Shown: piece by piece, positions 11,595 through 22,249 of the stretch
How positions within the stretch are numbered: the stretch's first letter is position 1
Layout of the letters: each line of letters begins with the position of its first letter
Source: Penicillus capitatus
Taxonomy: Eukaryota; Chlorophyta
NCBI GenBank assembly: GCA_965649825.1
Contig: OZ287711.1
Span: 416,781 to 480,780, forward strand
Length of the DNA: 64,000 bases
Direction of reading: 5' to 3'
Notes under the pieces: model-generated
What the model saw: the letters and a program-made list of their open reading frames with translations, nothing else
The model's database searches: none
What the model was told of the DNA's origin: nothing
Translations under genes and position numbers: made by a program

Positions 11595-12727
11595 CGCGCT
11601 CCCAACGAGCACCAGTCTGCGCGTGACTCCTGCAGACTTGTCGCAAAAGACGTCGCTGCATCACGATTCTCATCAGTTTTGTTTGACTCAAGAAAGACAC
11701 GACACAGGCAATTAATTCTTTAGAACGGACAGATTTCATTGCGGATGGCTCGTTCAAAAGGACGGTGTTCGCGACTGAGGACGGCAGCAGTTTTCACATC
11801 AGAGGATCTGCTGGCTGAAACTGTTGCATGTAACAGCAGTCAGGGCTCATCCAATAAATGACATTTATCTCGAAAAGTACCATTGGAAAGACTGCCGCGC
11901 CAAAACCTGGAGGAAGAGGGGACCACGATATCTCCGAACAGGCATGAAGAAGCATCCGAAGTCTAGCGCCATTCGTGTAGGTCAGCCAGGTTTTGCGAAC
12001 TCAAGCTTAGAGGGATTCGCGATGTGAAAGGAAAAGAGTTCACGAGCAGCAAACGACGAGAAAGACAATAAACGAAAGACACGAACTGCGGAGCGCATAA
12101 GACGCGGCATTAGACTGTTACCGTGCACGTGAATTCATACAATGAATCGCATTGATGTGACAGATGGATAGAGAGGGCCGCAAACGCATCGCGAGAACAC
12201 ACTGCGCGATCACTGGTTTATGAAAGCAGGGTTGCCGTTCTAGATCTCATCTGTCTTTCGCGACGTTCGTGAATGGAAACGCGGCAGCGCGGCACACGAT
12301 GGTGCTTAGCAACTCGACGTGTGGATCCGGCGAAGATGCAGTCGATCGAGGTCGCGGCAGGCGACTGCGCGTCGACGTGTGCGACGGCGCACGGTCGCCG
12401 GTTTAGACGAAGCGCGTCGCGACAAGTCGGACTGCCGGCGTGGTTCAAATGACGCGACGCACGGCCGAGATTCTTGGCGGCGGCGCGGTTTCTGGAGGAA
12501 CAGACCGGAACGCGTCGCCCACGCCATCTCCCCCGCACAATCGGTTTTGACACGCGTCTGTCTTCGACGAACAACGCGTCGATGACGACAGATCGTAAGA
12601 ATCCCCGCGCCCTTTGCGCGCTACAAACACTGCCCCACACACTGTCGAGAAACACACAGAGCGCCGCTGCCGAAAACGGCGAACAACGTCTGGATCAGGA
12701 CGCCAGAAAGAAGCGGAGGGATGCCGC
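11595..12727. other. intergenic; GC-rich part without supported gene
   Basis: From about 12.2 kb the sequence becomes GC-rich, marking the edge of the housekeeping island. Open frames there (for example 12218-12655 minus) are Arg-rich and overlap on both strands, as expected for GC-rich non-coding sequence. Confidence 0.4.
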
Positions 12728-14354
12728 TTAGGGAAAGAGCGGCTTCGGGACGACGTCCACCCAGACGCCTCCGACGGCCTGCGTGCTGAGCCTCGTCTTG
12801 GTCGTCCGCATCAGTTCCTCCAGCGGCTTCTTCAGTTCGAATTGGTATCGCGTCAGAAGGTGGACGATCGCCAGACGCATCTCGAACCTGGCCAGGTTCT
12901 GTCCGGCGCAGTCCCTCGCGCCGTGCGAGAAGGGGAAGTAGTGCTTCCTCGAAGCGTCCTCGCCCGTCAGCCACCTCTCCGGTCTGAAGACCCCAGGGTC
13001 GCTCCAGTCCTCCCCCGGATCCACCCATCGGTTGCCCGGAACGCACAGCATCGTCCCTTTCGGAATGCGGTATCCCGCGACCGTCATGTCCTCCGTCGCG
13101 ACGCGTCGAGTGCTCTCGAGGATGACGTGACCCACCCGCATCCCTCCCTTCCTTGATCACCGCGTTCAGATAGGGCATCTCCTCGAGGACTTTGAGAGAG
13201 ATCCCCTCGGTCTGCGACGCGCTCAGCTTGTGCTCTGCCAGCTCGTTCGCGAGCTTCTCCAGGGCGCCTCCGTTCGCGAAGAGAAAGGCGAGGATCCACG
13301 TCAGCTGGTGGCCCGTCGTCGGCATCCCCGCCACCATCATCGTCGACAGCTCCGTCACCAGGTCCTTGTCGCGCAGCGGAGCCTTGGTCTCCGGATCGAC
13401 GGTCTTCTTCGGCAGGCACCAGAGGGGCTCCTCGCCCTCGGCCGGATCTTCTCTCTCCTTCGCCGCGTTCAGCAGCCTGTGCCATTCGGCCGCCATGTCC
13501 TTGATCGCCTTCTTGTAGAGCCGCGCCTGTTTCGACCTGCTAAAGATCCGGTGTCGGAGCTGCGTGCGCGGATCGATGCGCAGCTGCAGTCCGACGTCGA
13601 AGGCCGTCTGAAACGTGTCGTAGATTCCCGTGCTGCCGTCCAGAGCGCCGAAGTTCGCGTCCCACGCCACCGTCCCGATCATGTCCATCGTCATTCTCAC
13701 GCAGACGTCCTGCAGATCGACGGGACCCGCCTTCCGCTGCCGCTCGATCAGATCGATCATGCGGAGGATGACGGCGTGCATTCTGGGCACCGCCTTCGCC
13801 AGACGGCTGGTCTGCAGAGCGACAGCGTAGGCCGCCCGAACGGCCTTGGAGTACGGCGTCACGTTCTGGGTCAGGATGGCGGACTTGGCCGTCGGGTCGT
13901 TCCCCAGCACCTACGCGCACGGACGACGTCGGGGCGACCGTCGGCTGTCGGTCTGCCGCGCTCACCGGAAGCAGGTAGCTGGAGACTCCGGCCGACCGCG
14001 GCAGCGGATGCGTCTTCCCCAGGACGACCGTCCTGATGCATTCGGCGTCGCGGACGTACAGCGTTGTCTTGCCGAACGCCACGACCTGCCAACAGCGAGC
14101 TCCTCGGGCAGCCGCGCGACGGTGGACGCTGGACGTACGCGCATGACCTTCGGATTTCCGGTCTGTCTCAGCCAGAGGTCGCGCTGGGCGAACTGGTCCT
14201 CCCCGCGGCTTATGGCCATGGCCATCTCGATGCCCTTGCCGACCCACGGCAGCGAAGGAGGGGACGGGATCTTGCTCAGGTCGTAGCGGCCTCTGTTCCA
14301 CAGCGAGGCCAAGGCGACGAACGCCGAGAGGGAGAGCAGGATCTCCAGAAGCAT
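12728..14354 (-). pseudogene. cytochrome P450 (P450-2), paralogue of P450-1 with a 4-bp frameshift
   Basis: Inverted paralogue of P450-1. Exons on the minus strand: 14354-14139, 14085-13966, 13910-12728, with introns of 53 and 55 nt. Exons 1 and 2 have the same lengths as in P450-1; exon 3 is 1,183 nt against 1,179 nt. The four extra bases are a tandem duplication (ggga ggga, minus strand) at about 13141-13150, inside the K-helix just after the Lys-Glu-Gly of ExxR. Upstream the frame reads LNAVIKEG, downstream a different frame carries MRVGHVILES, FRPERW and the haem loop FSHGARDCAG. As written, the product loses the haem-binding Cys. Either a recent pseudogene or a sequencing/assembly error. 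It shares a 189-bp divergent promoter with SnRK2. Confidence 0.85.
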
Positions 14355-14543
14355 GGCGTCGCCAGTCGGACGAATGGACTCCGTCTGGCGGAATGGACTG
14401 GCGCAGCACGGCAGGAAGCGCCTCGCAGGAGGATGGTCTAAATGGGCGATGGCGCTAGATGACGCCATTCGCAGCGCTGCGCCGACAGTTCGTCGCGGTC
14501 GCGTCATCGCTCGTCGCGTTTCCCGTCAGACGCACGCAGAACA

Positions 14544-15497
14544 ATGCCGGTCGACTCCGACAACGAGAATCCGCTGGCCGACCACCCGCGATACGTGAAG
14601 GTCCGCGAGCTGAACCGCGGCGCATTCGGCTTCGTCTTCCTCGCCGAGGACACGAAGGCCAACAACGAGAAGGTCGCCATCAAGTTCCTGCCCAGGGGCC
14701 CGCGCATCAACGTCAACGTCGAGCGCGAGATTCTGAACCACAAGAACCTGCTGCACCACCACGTCGTCCAGTTCAAGGGCGTCTTCCTGACGAAGCGCCA
14801 CCTCGCCATCATCATGGAGTACGCACCCGGAGGCGACCTCATGGACTACATCCGCCAGCACAGAGGCGTCTCCGAGGAGCTGGCCAGGTGGTTCTTCCAG
14901 CAGCTGATCATCGGGCTCGACTACTGCCACCGGATGGGCGTCGCCAACCGCGACATCAAGCTCGAGAACACGCTGCTGGACGACAAGGCGTGGCCCCTGG
15001 TCAAGATCTGCGACTTCGGATACTCCAAGCACGTCGTCGAGGACTCCGTTCCGACGTCCCTGGTCGGAACGCGTCCCTATCTGGCGCCGGAGGTGGTCTT
15101 CCGCGAGAGCCCGAAGGACCCCTACGACGGCAAGACGGCCGACATCTGGTGCTGCGGCGTGCTGTTGTACGTGATGATGGTCGGGCGCTACCCGTTCGAG
15201 CGCAGCGGCGAGGACCCGAGGCGCCACGCCAACGAGATCCGCCAGCGCCTGAAGGACCTCGACTACGAGATCCCGGAGGGGACGATGTCCGGCGAGTGCG
15301 AGGACCTCGTTCGCAGGATCCTCGTCTCCGACCCCGCGCAGCGTCTGACGATCGGAGACATCCAGAACCACCCGTGGTACAAGAAGGACCTGCCGCCGGG
15401 CGCGCTGGACATGAACGAGAACGCCGAGGCGCAGCCGGACCTGCAGACCGAGGCCGAGATCCGTGCGCTGTGCGAGGACGCCCGCGTTCCTCTGTGA
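14544..15497 (+). CDS. SNRK2: SnRK2-type serine/threonine protein kinase, 317 aa
   Basis: Stress/osmotic-signalling kinase of the SnRK2 class, intronless. Domains in order: Gly-rich loop NRGAFGFV, VAIKF with the catalytic Lys, MEYAPGGDLMDYI hinge, FFQQLIIGLDYCHRMGV, catalytic loop NRDIKLEN (Asn in place of His before RD, as in green SnRK2s), DFGYSK magnesium loop, activation segment ending LVGTRPYLAPEV, and the C-lobe to HPWYKKDLP. A short acidic C-terminal tail rich in Glu and Asp follows, matching the SnRK2 regulatory region. Known family members act in ABA, osmotic or sulphur/nitrogen starvation signalling; which applies here is unknown. The family's restriction to the green lineage helps identify the organism. 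Confidence 0.92.
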   Translation: MPVDSDNENPLADHPRYVKVRELNRGAFGFVFLAEDTKANNEKVAIKFLPRGPRINVNVEREILNHKNLLHHHVVQFKGVFLTKRHLAIIMEYAPGGDLMDYIRQHRGVSEELARWFFQQLIIGLDYCHRMGVANRDIKLENTLLDDKAWPLVKICDFGYSKHVVEDSVPTSLVGTRPYLAPEVVFRESPKDPYDGKTADIWCCGVLLYVMMVGRYPFERSGEDPRRHANEIRQRLKDLDYEIPEGTMSGECEDLVRRILVSDPAQRLTIGDIQNHPWYKKDLPPGALDMNENAEAQPDLQTEAEIRALCEDARVPL

Positions 15498-15706
15498 TCG
15501 GGACGGCGGCGGCGAACGAGCGGTCAATAACAAGATCAAGTTTTCCAGCATTGTTGCTCCAAACGTTTGACAAGAGTCAGGCAGAGACAGACTGCCGTGC
15601 GACGGCCCTTGTGTTTTCGGACTCATGACGTGCAAGGGAGAGCGGGGTTTCTCTCGGACACGCTTCGCACAGACTGTCTGCCTGTAATCGATCATTTTAA
15701 GCGCCG

Positions 15707-18083
15707 CTACGTGCACCGCCTGAGCGCCCGGCAGAAGTCGGGTGCGTCGTCGGACAGCCTCGTCCACTCCTCCCTGTCCGGCATCCAGCCGCGCCATCGG
15801 AGCCGCGTCATGACCTCCAGCAGAGGCGACGCGTGCACCGACATGCAGGAAAGCTCTCTGAGACACCAGACCCTAAAGTCCCATCTCCAGAGCGGCCAGC
15901 GCGTCATGACGTCGCCGATCAGGGCCAGCAGCAGGTCCTCGTTGAGCAGCAGGAGACGGTAGTCCGAGATCGGGCATCCGCACATCGTCTGCACCACGGT
16001 CAGGGTCTGGACGCAGCTCTCCACGAGCGACCTGCGGGGAACAGGTTGCGCGACGGCGCGGATGGACGAGCGGTGCGTGCCTGAACTGCCGGATCCTGCC
16101 GAGATCCTCGATCGAGAGCACCGGCTTCCCGTAGAGCTGCCTGTCCCTGACGTCTCGGACGAACGCGTCCACGACGCGGCGCAGGATGACGAGCGTCGAG
16201 AGGTACCACTAGAGAAGAGAGGGGCCGTGCTGGACGCTCGGATGAGTGAGGCGCAAACCTGTACGACAGAGAGCTCGACGTCGACGTCCAGCGTCGCGCG
16301 TCCGACGGAGACTCTGAAGAGCGGACGCGCCCAGATCGGCGACATGAGCCTGCGGAAGAACGTGCGGAATCCATCGACCAGGGCACACTGGATCTTGGCG
16401 TCGCCCATCGCCCAACCAACGCCGGCCTGGACAGAGACGTCGCTCAGAGAGGGCGCGAGGCGATGGATTTGCGCACCCCTTCTCTGACCATGGCGAGCAT
16501 GATCGCCGAGGCCACCGTCTCCTCGGCGCTGTGGATCCGGACGAAGAGCCCGAGGCCACTCGCGTCCCGCTCGGCGAGGACCTTCGAGAGGGAGCGGTAG
16601 GGCCACTCGCCTCGGACGAACACCAGGGCCTCGTCGGTCAGGACGACGAAGCGAGGCGTCGGGCTGAGCAGCTGCTGCGTCAGAGGGTCGCTCGGCTGCT
16701 CCAGCGACTCGAGCGGGCGGTACGCATCGGCGATCCACGCGGGCGGCTCCAGTTCGAAGCAGCCTCGGAAGCCTCCCGGGTACTCCTTCGGGATCTCCTC
16801 GACGACGAGGTCCGGCACCTCGCGGCGGACGGGGCCGAGCGAGACCCACCTGAGCGTCGTCGCCGGCGTCTCTCGGCCGATGTCGGTGAAGGCGAGAAGC
16901 AGTCTGCCTCCGGCGCAGCCGACGGCGCGCACGACATCGTTCCTTGTCTGCCGCAGCTCCTTGAACAGGGAGAGGCCCGAGGCCACCAGCTCCAACGGAT
17001 GGTACGCGCCGGGCGGCGAGAGGCAGCCGCGGTGAGGCCCGGGCAGAAACCAGTGCTGCACGCCGTCGGCGCTGAGTCCCAGCAGGCAGAAAGGGTGGTG
17101 CGGCAGCGGAATGCGCGTGACGGAATGCACTTCGACGCCCGGCTGGTGAAACTGCCCGACGCAGCGGAGAGGGGCGTCGCCCTCGAAGACGAAGACCTCG
17201 ATCTCAGAGTCCGCGTGGAGACAGACGAGCAGTTCCTCCCGGGCGTCGACCGTGACGGACAGAACGGGACTGGATCGGCGAAGGCCGAGCTGCTGCGCGA
17301 CGAAGTCGCAGATCAGCGAAGCCCAGTCCGCGCCGTGGCGCACGTCGTCGATCTGCACCCGCGCGACAGAGCCGGGACGTCGGACGGAGACGTCGCAGAG
17401 ACGTCCGTTCTCTCCGCCGACGACGAAACGCCCGTCGGACAGCGTCGCAAAGGCCGTCGGCTTCGACGGGAGACTCGCCGCGCCTTCCCGGTCGCCCACC
17501 TCGAAACTGCCGCAGGGCAGAGTCTCCACGCGGTGCGAATAGACCTACAGCAGCGTCACCTTCGAGAGCGACGTCTCTTGCGGGAACTCACGCACCATGG
17601 CGTCCGTCAGGACGATGAGGGTCCGCGCCTCGCCTGCGTATCCGACGAAACAGACGGGTTCCGCCTGGCGCATCCCGAGCGGCGACTCCGCGGATGCGTC
17701 TTTGCGGCAGAGGAAGATGTCGCGACCGGCGACCACGCAGACGGCGTCGAGGTCGGGCAGGTAGGCGACGTGCGAGATCGGCACGCCCCTCGTCGTCCTC
17801 GAACGCAGACTCTCCTTCCAGTTCCACTCCTCGGCCTCGAACCCGCGTCGGCATCGAATCTGGAAGAAGGAAGCTGACGGGGCGAAGGATGAACGAGGCG
17901 GAGACGAACCGCGAAGCACTCCGGGGCGTCGAAGCACATGAGATCCGAAAGGCATGGGGGGATTTCGGTGCCGGTCTGGGCGTCCACGGCAAACCACGCG
18001 GCGCGGACGTCGCCAGGGCGCATGGAAGACGTTTCCGTCGACGCGTCTGCGAGGCGTCTTGCGCGTTCTGGAAAAACGGACAT
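15707..18083 (-). CDS. NUP155: Nup155/Nup170-like inner-ring nucleoporin, C-terminally truncated (711 aa, six exons)
   Basis: Inner-ring nuclear pore component. Minus-strand exons: 18083-17910, 17859-17549, 17506-16477, 16426-16259, 16208-16068, 16018-15707; introns of 50, 42, 50, 50 and 49 nt. The junctions keep frame throughout and restore the family pattern: an early RAAWFAVD (RAW-TVD in Nup155), blades with DGRFVVGGENGRL, a segment like ADGVQHWFLP, the linker DPLTQQLLSPTPRFVVLTD, then FFRRLMSPIW (family: YFSRIMGNIW) and LYGKPVLSIEDL opening the alpha-solenoid. Family members are about 1,300-1,400 aa; this gene stops after roughly half, with SnRK2 convergent 209 bp beyond. The start is uncertain: ATG 18083 keeps frame, but an extra 5' exon from ATG 18168 is possible. 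Confidence 0.75.
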
Positions 18084-18229
18084 GCTTCGACGGGAGATAC
18101 GAAAGCGAGCCCAGCGGCGAGACGAAAACGGATTCGGCAGCGTGTACTGCACGAGGCCAACCGTCCATGACGTCTCGGACACGCGTCCGCGACGCAGCGC
18201 AGCGAAAAAGGCGTCAGGCGCCTCGCTTC

Positions 18230-20275
18230 TTACACAGACCGTTCGGCGAGAGAGCCGGCGGAGTCTAGTCGCGCGGAGGAAGGCGCCTGTCTTCTCGTCA
18301 GCCAGTCCGAGAACTGTCGCACAGACCAGAGATCGTCGCGGCGATCGCCACGTGCAGGAGCGCACCTTCGCGAAGAACTCTCCGAAGACGTCGGCGTTCT
18401 CCGTCATCGTGCTGAAGTCCTTCGGCAGCGCGATCGCGAGGCGTTCCTGCGCCGAGTAGTTTCGCAGTTCGTTGGCCCGGTACAGGTCCCCTGCGTTCTC
18501 CTCGAGCTGGATCCAGGCAATCCACACCGCCTCGTTGCGCGGATCCACCTTGACGCCGTACTTGAACAGCGTCCGCGCCGCGTCCAGGTCTCCGAGGCGC
18601 TCCTCCATCCGACCCCACGCCTGCAGCCCACCCGCCCTCGGACAGCGGACATCCGCGGACGGACCGGACCTCGAAGATGACGGCGGCGTTCCGGGAGCTG
18701 GGCGCAGCCCAGATGCCGCGCTGGAAGAGATCCCTCGCCCGTTCGTGGTTCCCCAGCCGCGACTCGAAGACGCCCCACGCCTGCCAGGAGTGCAGGTGTC
18801 GAGGGTCGACGTCGACGCTCTGCGCCACGCAGCACCGATCTTCCCGCCACTCCGACTCCCCGATGCTCACCTGCTGAAAGCGCATCCGCGCCTCTTCGAA
18901 GTTCCCGCACTGCGCTTCGAGGCGAGCCAGGGCCTGCAGCAAGGCCGCGTCTGCCGGATTCTTCGCGTGTCCCCTGCATCGCGTCAGTTGGTCAGTACGC
19001 GGAGCGCGTCGAGGCGTCGGCTGACCGAAGGAAGAGCTTCCGCGCTTCTTCCAGGCGTCCCTCCTTCTGCTCGATGCATCCCCAGGAGAGGTACACGTAC
19101 CGCCCCTTCGGACCCAGCTGGCCTCCACAGAGCGCGTCCCGTGGCACTGCGAACGGGCCCTTACCTTGAGGGACTGCTCGAAGAGCCGTCGCATCAGTTG
19201 CGTCTGTCCCTGTTTCTGTTCCAGCAACGCCCAGGCCGTCCACAAGACGTAGCTCTTCGAACCTCTGGCCGTCCCCGTCCCGGTCCTGAGGGATCCCGTC
19301 GCCGAATCGCCCCGCCGAGAGGGAACGCACCTGAACCAGTGTCTGGCCTGGTCGTAGAGGCCGAGGTCCGTCGCCAGTCTTGCCAGCGACAGGAAGAGGT
19401 AGGGGGACGGCGTCCCCTTGGCGTGGCGAATGCCCTTCATCCAGCAGTCCTTCGCCAACTGATAGTTTCCGTCCCTCTTCTCCAACTCCCCCCACGCGTG
19501 CCACGCCGCCTCGTGGGACCTGCACTTCGGCGCCTCGGTCCACCGCCGACAAAAAACGAACAGACGGACCGATCCGCCGTGATGGCGGCCTCGAAGCTGT
19601 TCCGCGCTGCGTCGAGCCGATTCTCCTTCGCCTCCAGGTTCCCCAGCGCCGTCCACAGGAACGGATTGGCCCCCTCTGCGCGGCAAGTTCCCTCGGTCAT
19701 GCGACGTCCGAAGAGAGAGAGAGAGTTGAAGGAGCGACCTGCCACGGCGCAGCCGTCCTCTAGAAGGCGACGCGCGTCGTCGTAGCGCCTTTCGATTTCG
19801 AGGAGGCGGCCGAGTCCGACGTAGGCCCGACCGTCCGTGGGATCCATGGACAGGATGCGTTGGTAGCTCGCCTCTGCCTGTCGAAACATCTTCTCGCGCT
19901 GGTCGGCGTCCGTCGCGATCACGCCTTGTCGCCGGCACATCTTGGCTCGGTGCTACACGCACCACGAAATCCTCGGCCACTCGTCGGTGCTCAGAATTCG
20001 AGGCCGCGCACCAGCAGAAGGTCTCGGTTGATCTTGAGGGGCTTCGTCCGTTGCTCCTGCAGCTGGGCGGCTCCGCCGTCTTCCAAGATGCGACTGGCCA
20101 CATCTCCGAGCGCCGACTGGACGCTGTTCTCGCCGCGCTGTCCCTCGCGGCCGTTCACCTCGGCGGTCACGCTGAGACGCGTCGGCCGAGAGGGACGCCG
20201 GACGGTGCGTCCCGCAGTCGACGGTACGCTCCAGCGCCATCTGCACTCCACGGTCTGCGCCATCCTTCGAGACAT
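18230..20275 (-). CDS. MBB1: HAT/TPR-repeat chloroplast RNA-processing protein, MBB1/HCF107-like (525 aa, ten exons)
   Basis: MBB1 (Chlamydomonas) and HCF107 (Arabidopsis) bind the psbB/psbH 5' region in the chloroplast and stabilise or activate the mRNAs. Exons, minus strand: 20275-20012, 19952-19739, 19675-19570, 19519-19331, 19285-19165, 19117-19026, 18973-18871, 18819-18670, 18620-18366, 18313-18230. Introns are 59, 63, 50, 45, 47, 52, 51, 49 and 52 nt, and the joined frame is exactly 526 codons. The N-terminus is Arg/Ser/Thr-rich, as in a transit peptide, then PLKINRDLLL (family NRDLLL), followed by about nine HAT repeats such as LWTALGNLEAKENRLDAARN, AAWHAWGELEKRDGN, HSWQAWGVFESRLGNHERAR and AWIQLEENAGDLYRANELRN. 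One alternative acceptor would make intron 4 66 nt. Divergent from RPS4 by 144 bp. Confidence 0.88.
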
Positions 20276-20298
20276 CGAGCGGACGATCTCGTGATGGC

Positions 20299-20344
20299 CT
20301 CATTAGACTCCCTAAATTGCCCGTCCGTTCGCCCGTCTAATGAG
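20299..20344. promoter_or_regulatory. 10-bp inverted repeat in the MBB1/RPS4 bidirectional promoter
   Basis: The arms ctcattagac (20299-20308) and gtctaatgag (20335-20344) are perfectly complementary with a 26-nt spacer. The only 144 bp between the two divergent start codons hold this element, so it may be a shared regulatory site. Function is inference. Confidence 0.45.
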
Positions 20345-20419
20345 CCCATCCTGATGAATGGAATGCATGCGAATTGAAAACGCACTGCGTTCTCTGGCGG
20401 CGTTCAGAAAGTCGACGTC

Positions 20420-21417
20420 ATGCCTCGCGGACCGAAGAAGCACCTGAAGCGCCTCAATGCGCCGAGCCACTGGATGCTCGACAAACTGGGCGGGATCTTC
20501 GTCCGTCTCTCCTTCCTGCGCTCTGAGCCCAAGCGCCGTTTGTGCGTTCAGGCGCCGAAGCCTTCGTGCGGACCACACCCTCAACGCGACTGCCTGCCGC
20601 TCATCATCCTCCTGCGCAACCGCCTCAAGTAGAGGACCCATCCGGCGCATGCGGAGGCCGAGACACGGTGTGGAGGTACGCGCTGACGGGACGCGAGGTT
20701 CGGGCGATCCTGAGCAACCGCTTCGTCAAGATCGACGGCAAGGTGCGGACGGATGCGACATTCCCGACCGGGTTCATGGACGTGGTGCACATCGAGAAGA
20801 CCAACGAGTACTTCAGGTCGGAGCGTTCCTGTCACCTCGTTCCTCATCGGCCCCGTGCGAGACAGGCTGCTGTACGACGCCAAGGGGCGATTCGTCGCTC
20901 ACCGCATCACCAAGGAGGAGGCCAGCTACAAGCTCTGCAAGATTCGCAAGCTGCAGGTCGGGCACAAGGGACTGCCGTTCGTGGGAACGCACGACGGCAG
21001 AACCATCCGATTTCCTGATCCCCTGATTCGGGTGCGTCGCCGTTCTGGGCGAGGAGTGAGAGAGCCAGCGGTGGCGGTGTGTCTGCTCAGGTCAACGACA
21101 CGGTGCTGCTGGACATCGAGACGGGGAAGATCAAAGACTTCATCAAGTTCGAGGTGGGCAGCATGGCGATGGTGACGGGCGGGAAGAACGTCGGGAGGAT
21201 CGGCAAGATCAAGCACAAGGAGAGGCACAAGGGCTCGTTCGACATCGTCCACATAGAAGACGACGCAGGAAACACGTTCGCGACGCGCATCTCCAACGTC
21301 TTCGTGATCGGGAAGGCGGACAAGCCGCTGGTGTCGCTGCCGAAGGGCAAGGGCGTCAGGCCGACCATTCTCCAGGAACAGGAGCAGAGATTTGGCAAAG
21401 TGTTCGGGGAGGCGTGA
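20420..21417 (+). CDS. RPS4: 40S ribosomal protein S4 (eS4), 263 aa, five exons
   Basis: Structural protein of the cytosolic small ribosomal subunit. Exons: 20420-20500, 20552-20628, 20676-20816, 20866-21031, 21091-21417; introns of 51, 47, 49 and 59 nt, all GT-AG. The joined frame encodes 263 residues, the same length as human RPS4X, and is recognisable end to end: [93 protein letters not shown] and [17 protein letters not shown]. This gene is the best calibration in the window for the ~50-nt introns. Two of the introns could be read through in frame locally, so naive ORF calling fragments it. Shares its upstream region with the divergent MBB1-like gene. A tgtaa motif lies at 21430-21434, 13 nt after the stop. 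Confidence 0.98.
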
Positions 21418-22249
21418 ATGGACGTGGCCTGTAAGACGCACGACTGTCGAGTTGAATGCGAGTGCGAGCTGCAATCGACGTCCGGCGTGCCGTTCCAAAA
21501 CCGACAGAACGAGCACTCTTGAGGGTCGCATGCGTCCACGTCGTCGGATCCCGTGCGGGGATACTTGTCCCGACGGATGCGCATCTCCCTCGGAGACACC
21601 CGCGCGTCTTCGCGGCCGACGACAGTCGGCCACAGGTTCGACGAATTGCACAGACGAACTGATGGGTCGTTCGCTGCTTTCGAAGACCCGGGGTATCGTC
21701 GAAGCACACCGACCCACGGGTCATCAGGTCATTCGAATCGATTTTGGTGCGCAGAAGGCTTCAGCGAGAAGACCAGTTACCTCAAAGGAGGGCTAACCTG
21801 CTTGCCGATTTTCTGTCGGCGGTCGGCGAAGACGACCTCGGCGCGACAAGTGAGCCGCAAATGGCACAGTCGGCACGATGAACGACGACGGGTCTCCTAA
21901 CCTACAGTGAACACGTCACTCGTGAGAGCGGTCTGTTGATGGTGAGTTAAATGCTCCTCGCTGGCAGAGAGGATTCGATCGTGGGCGACAGCCTGTTGTC
22001 TTTCTCTATGACGTTTGGAATGTGCGTGCGCACTGGTCCATTTGCTGCTTTGGGATGGATGTTGTTTGTTTGAGTCCATCGTCGGCAGCGCATCCATAGC
22101 GAACAGAAAAGATCAGTGGAGATCCTTGGAGTCATGCTCTGCCAGTTTTGAAACATTGCGATAGAGCACATCGTTCCGAGTGTGTAGGCCAAAGGATTCA
22201 ACAAGATCCGACGTCACATCTACCGATGTTCAGTACATTTAGCGGCTAG
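21418..22249. other. intergenic; GC content falls
   Basis: Marks the right edge of the GC-rich island. Short frames only, no recognised element apart from tgtaa shortly after RPS4. Confidence 0.4.

Noticed and set aside
12218-12655. 145-codon Arg-rich minus frame
   Set aside because: Composition typical of GC-rich non-coding DNA, with overlapping long frames on both strands.
14526-15866. 446-codon minus frame opposite SnRK2
   Set aside because: Antisense shadow of the GC-rich kinase gene; repetitive Val/Leu/Ala/Asp composition.
18472-19785. 437-codon + strand frame opposite the MBB1-like gene
   Set aside because: Shadow frame; the minus-strand exons explain the region fully.
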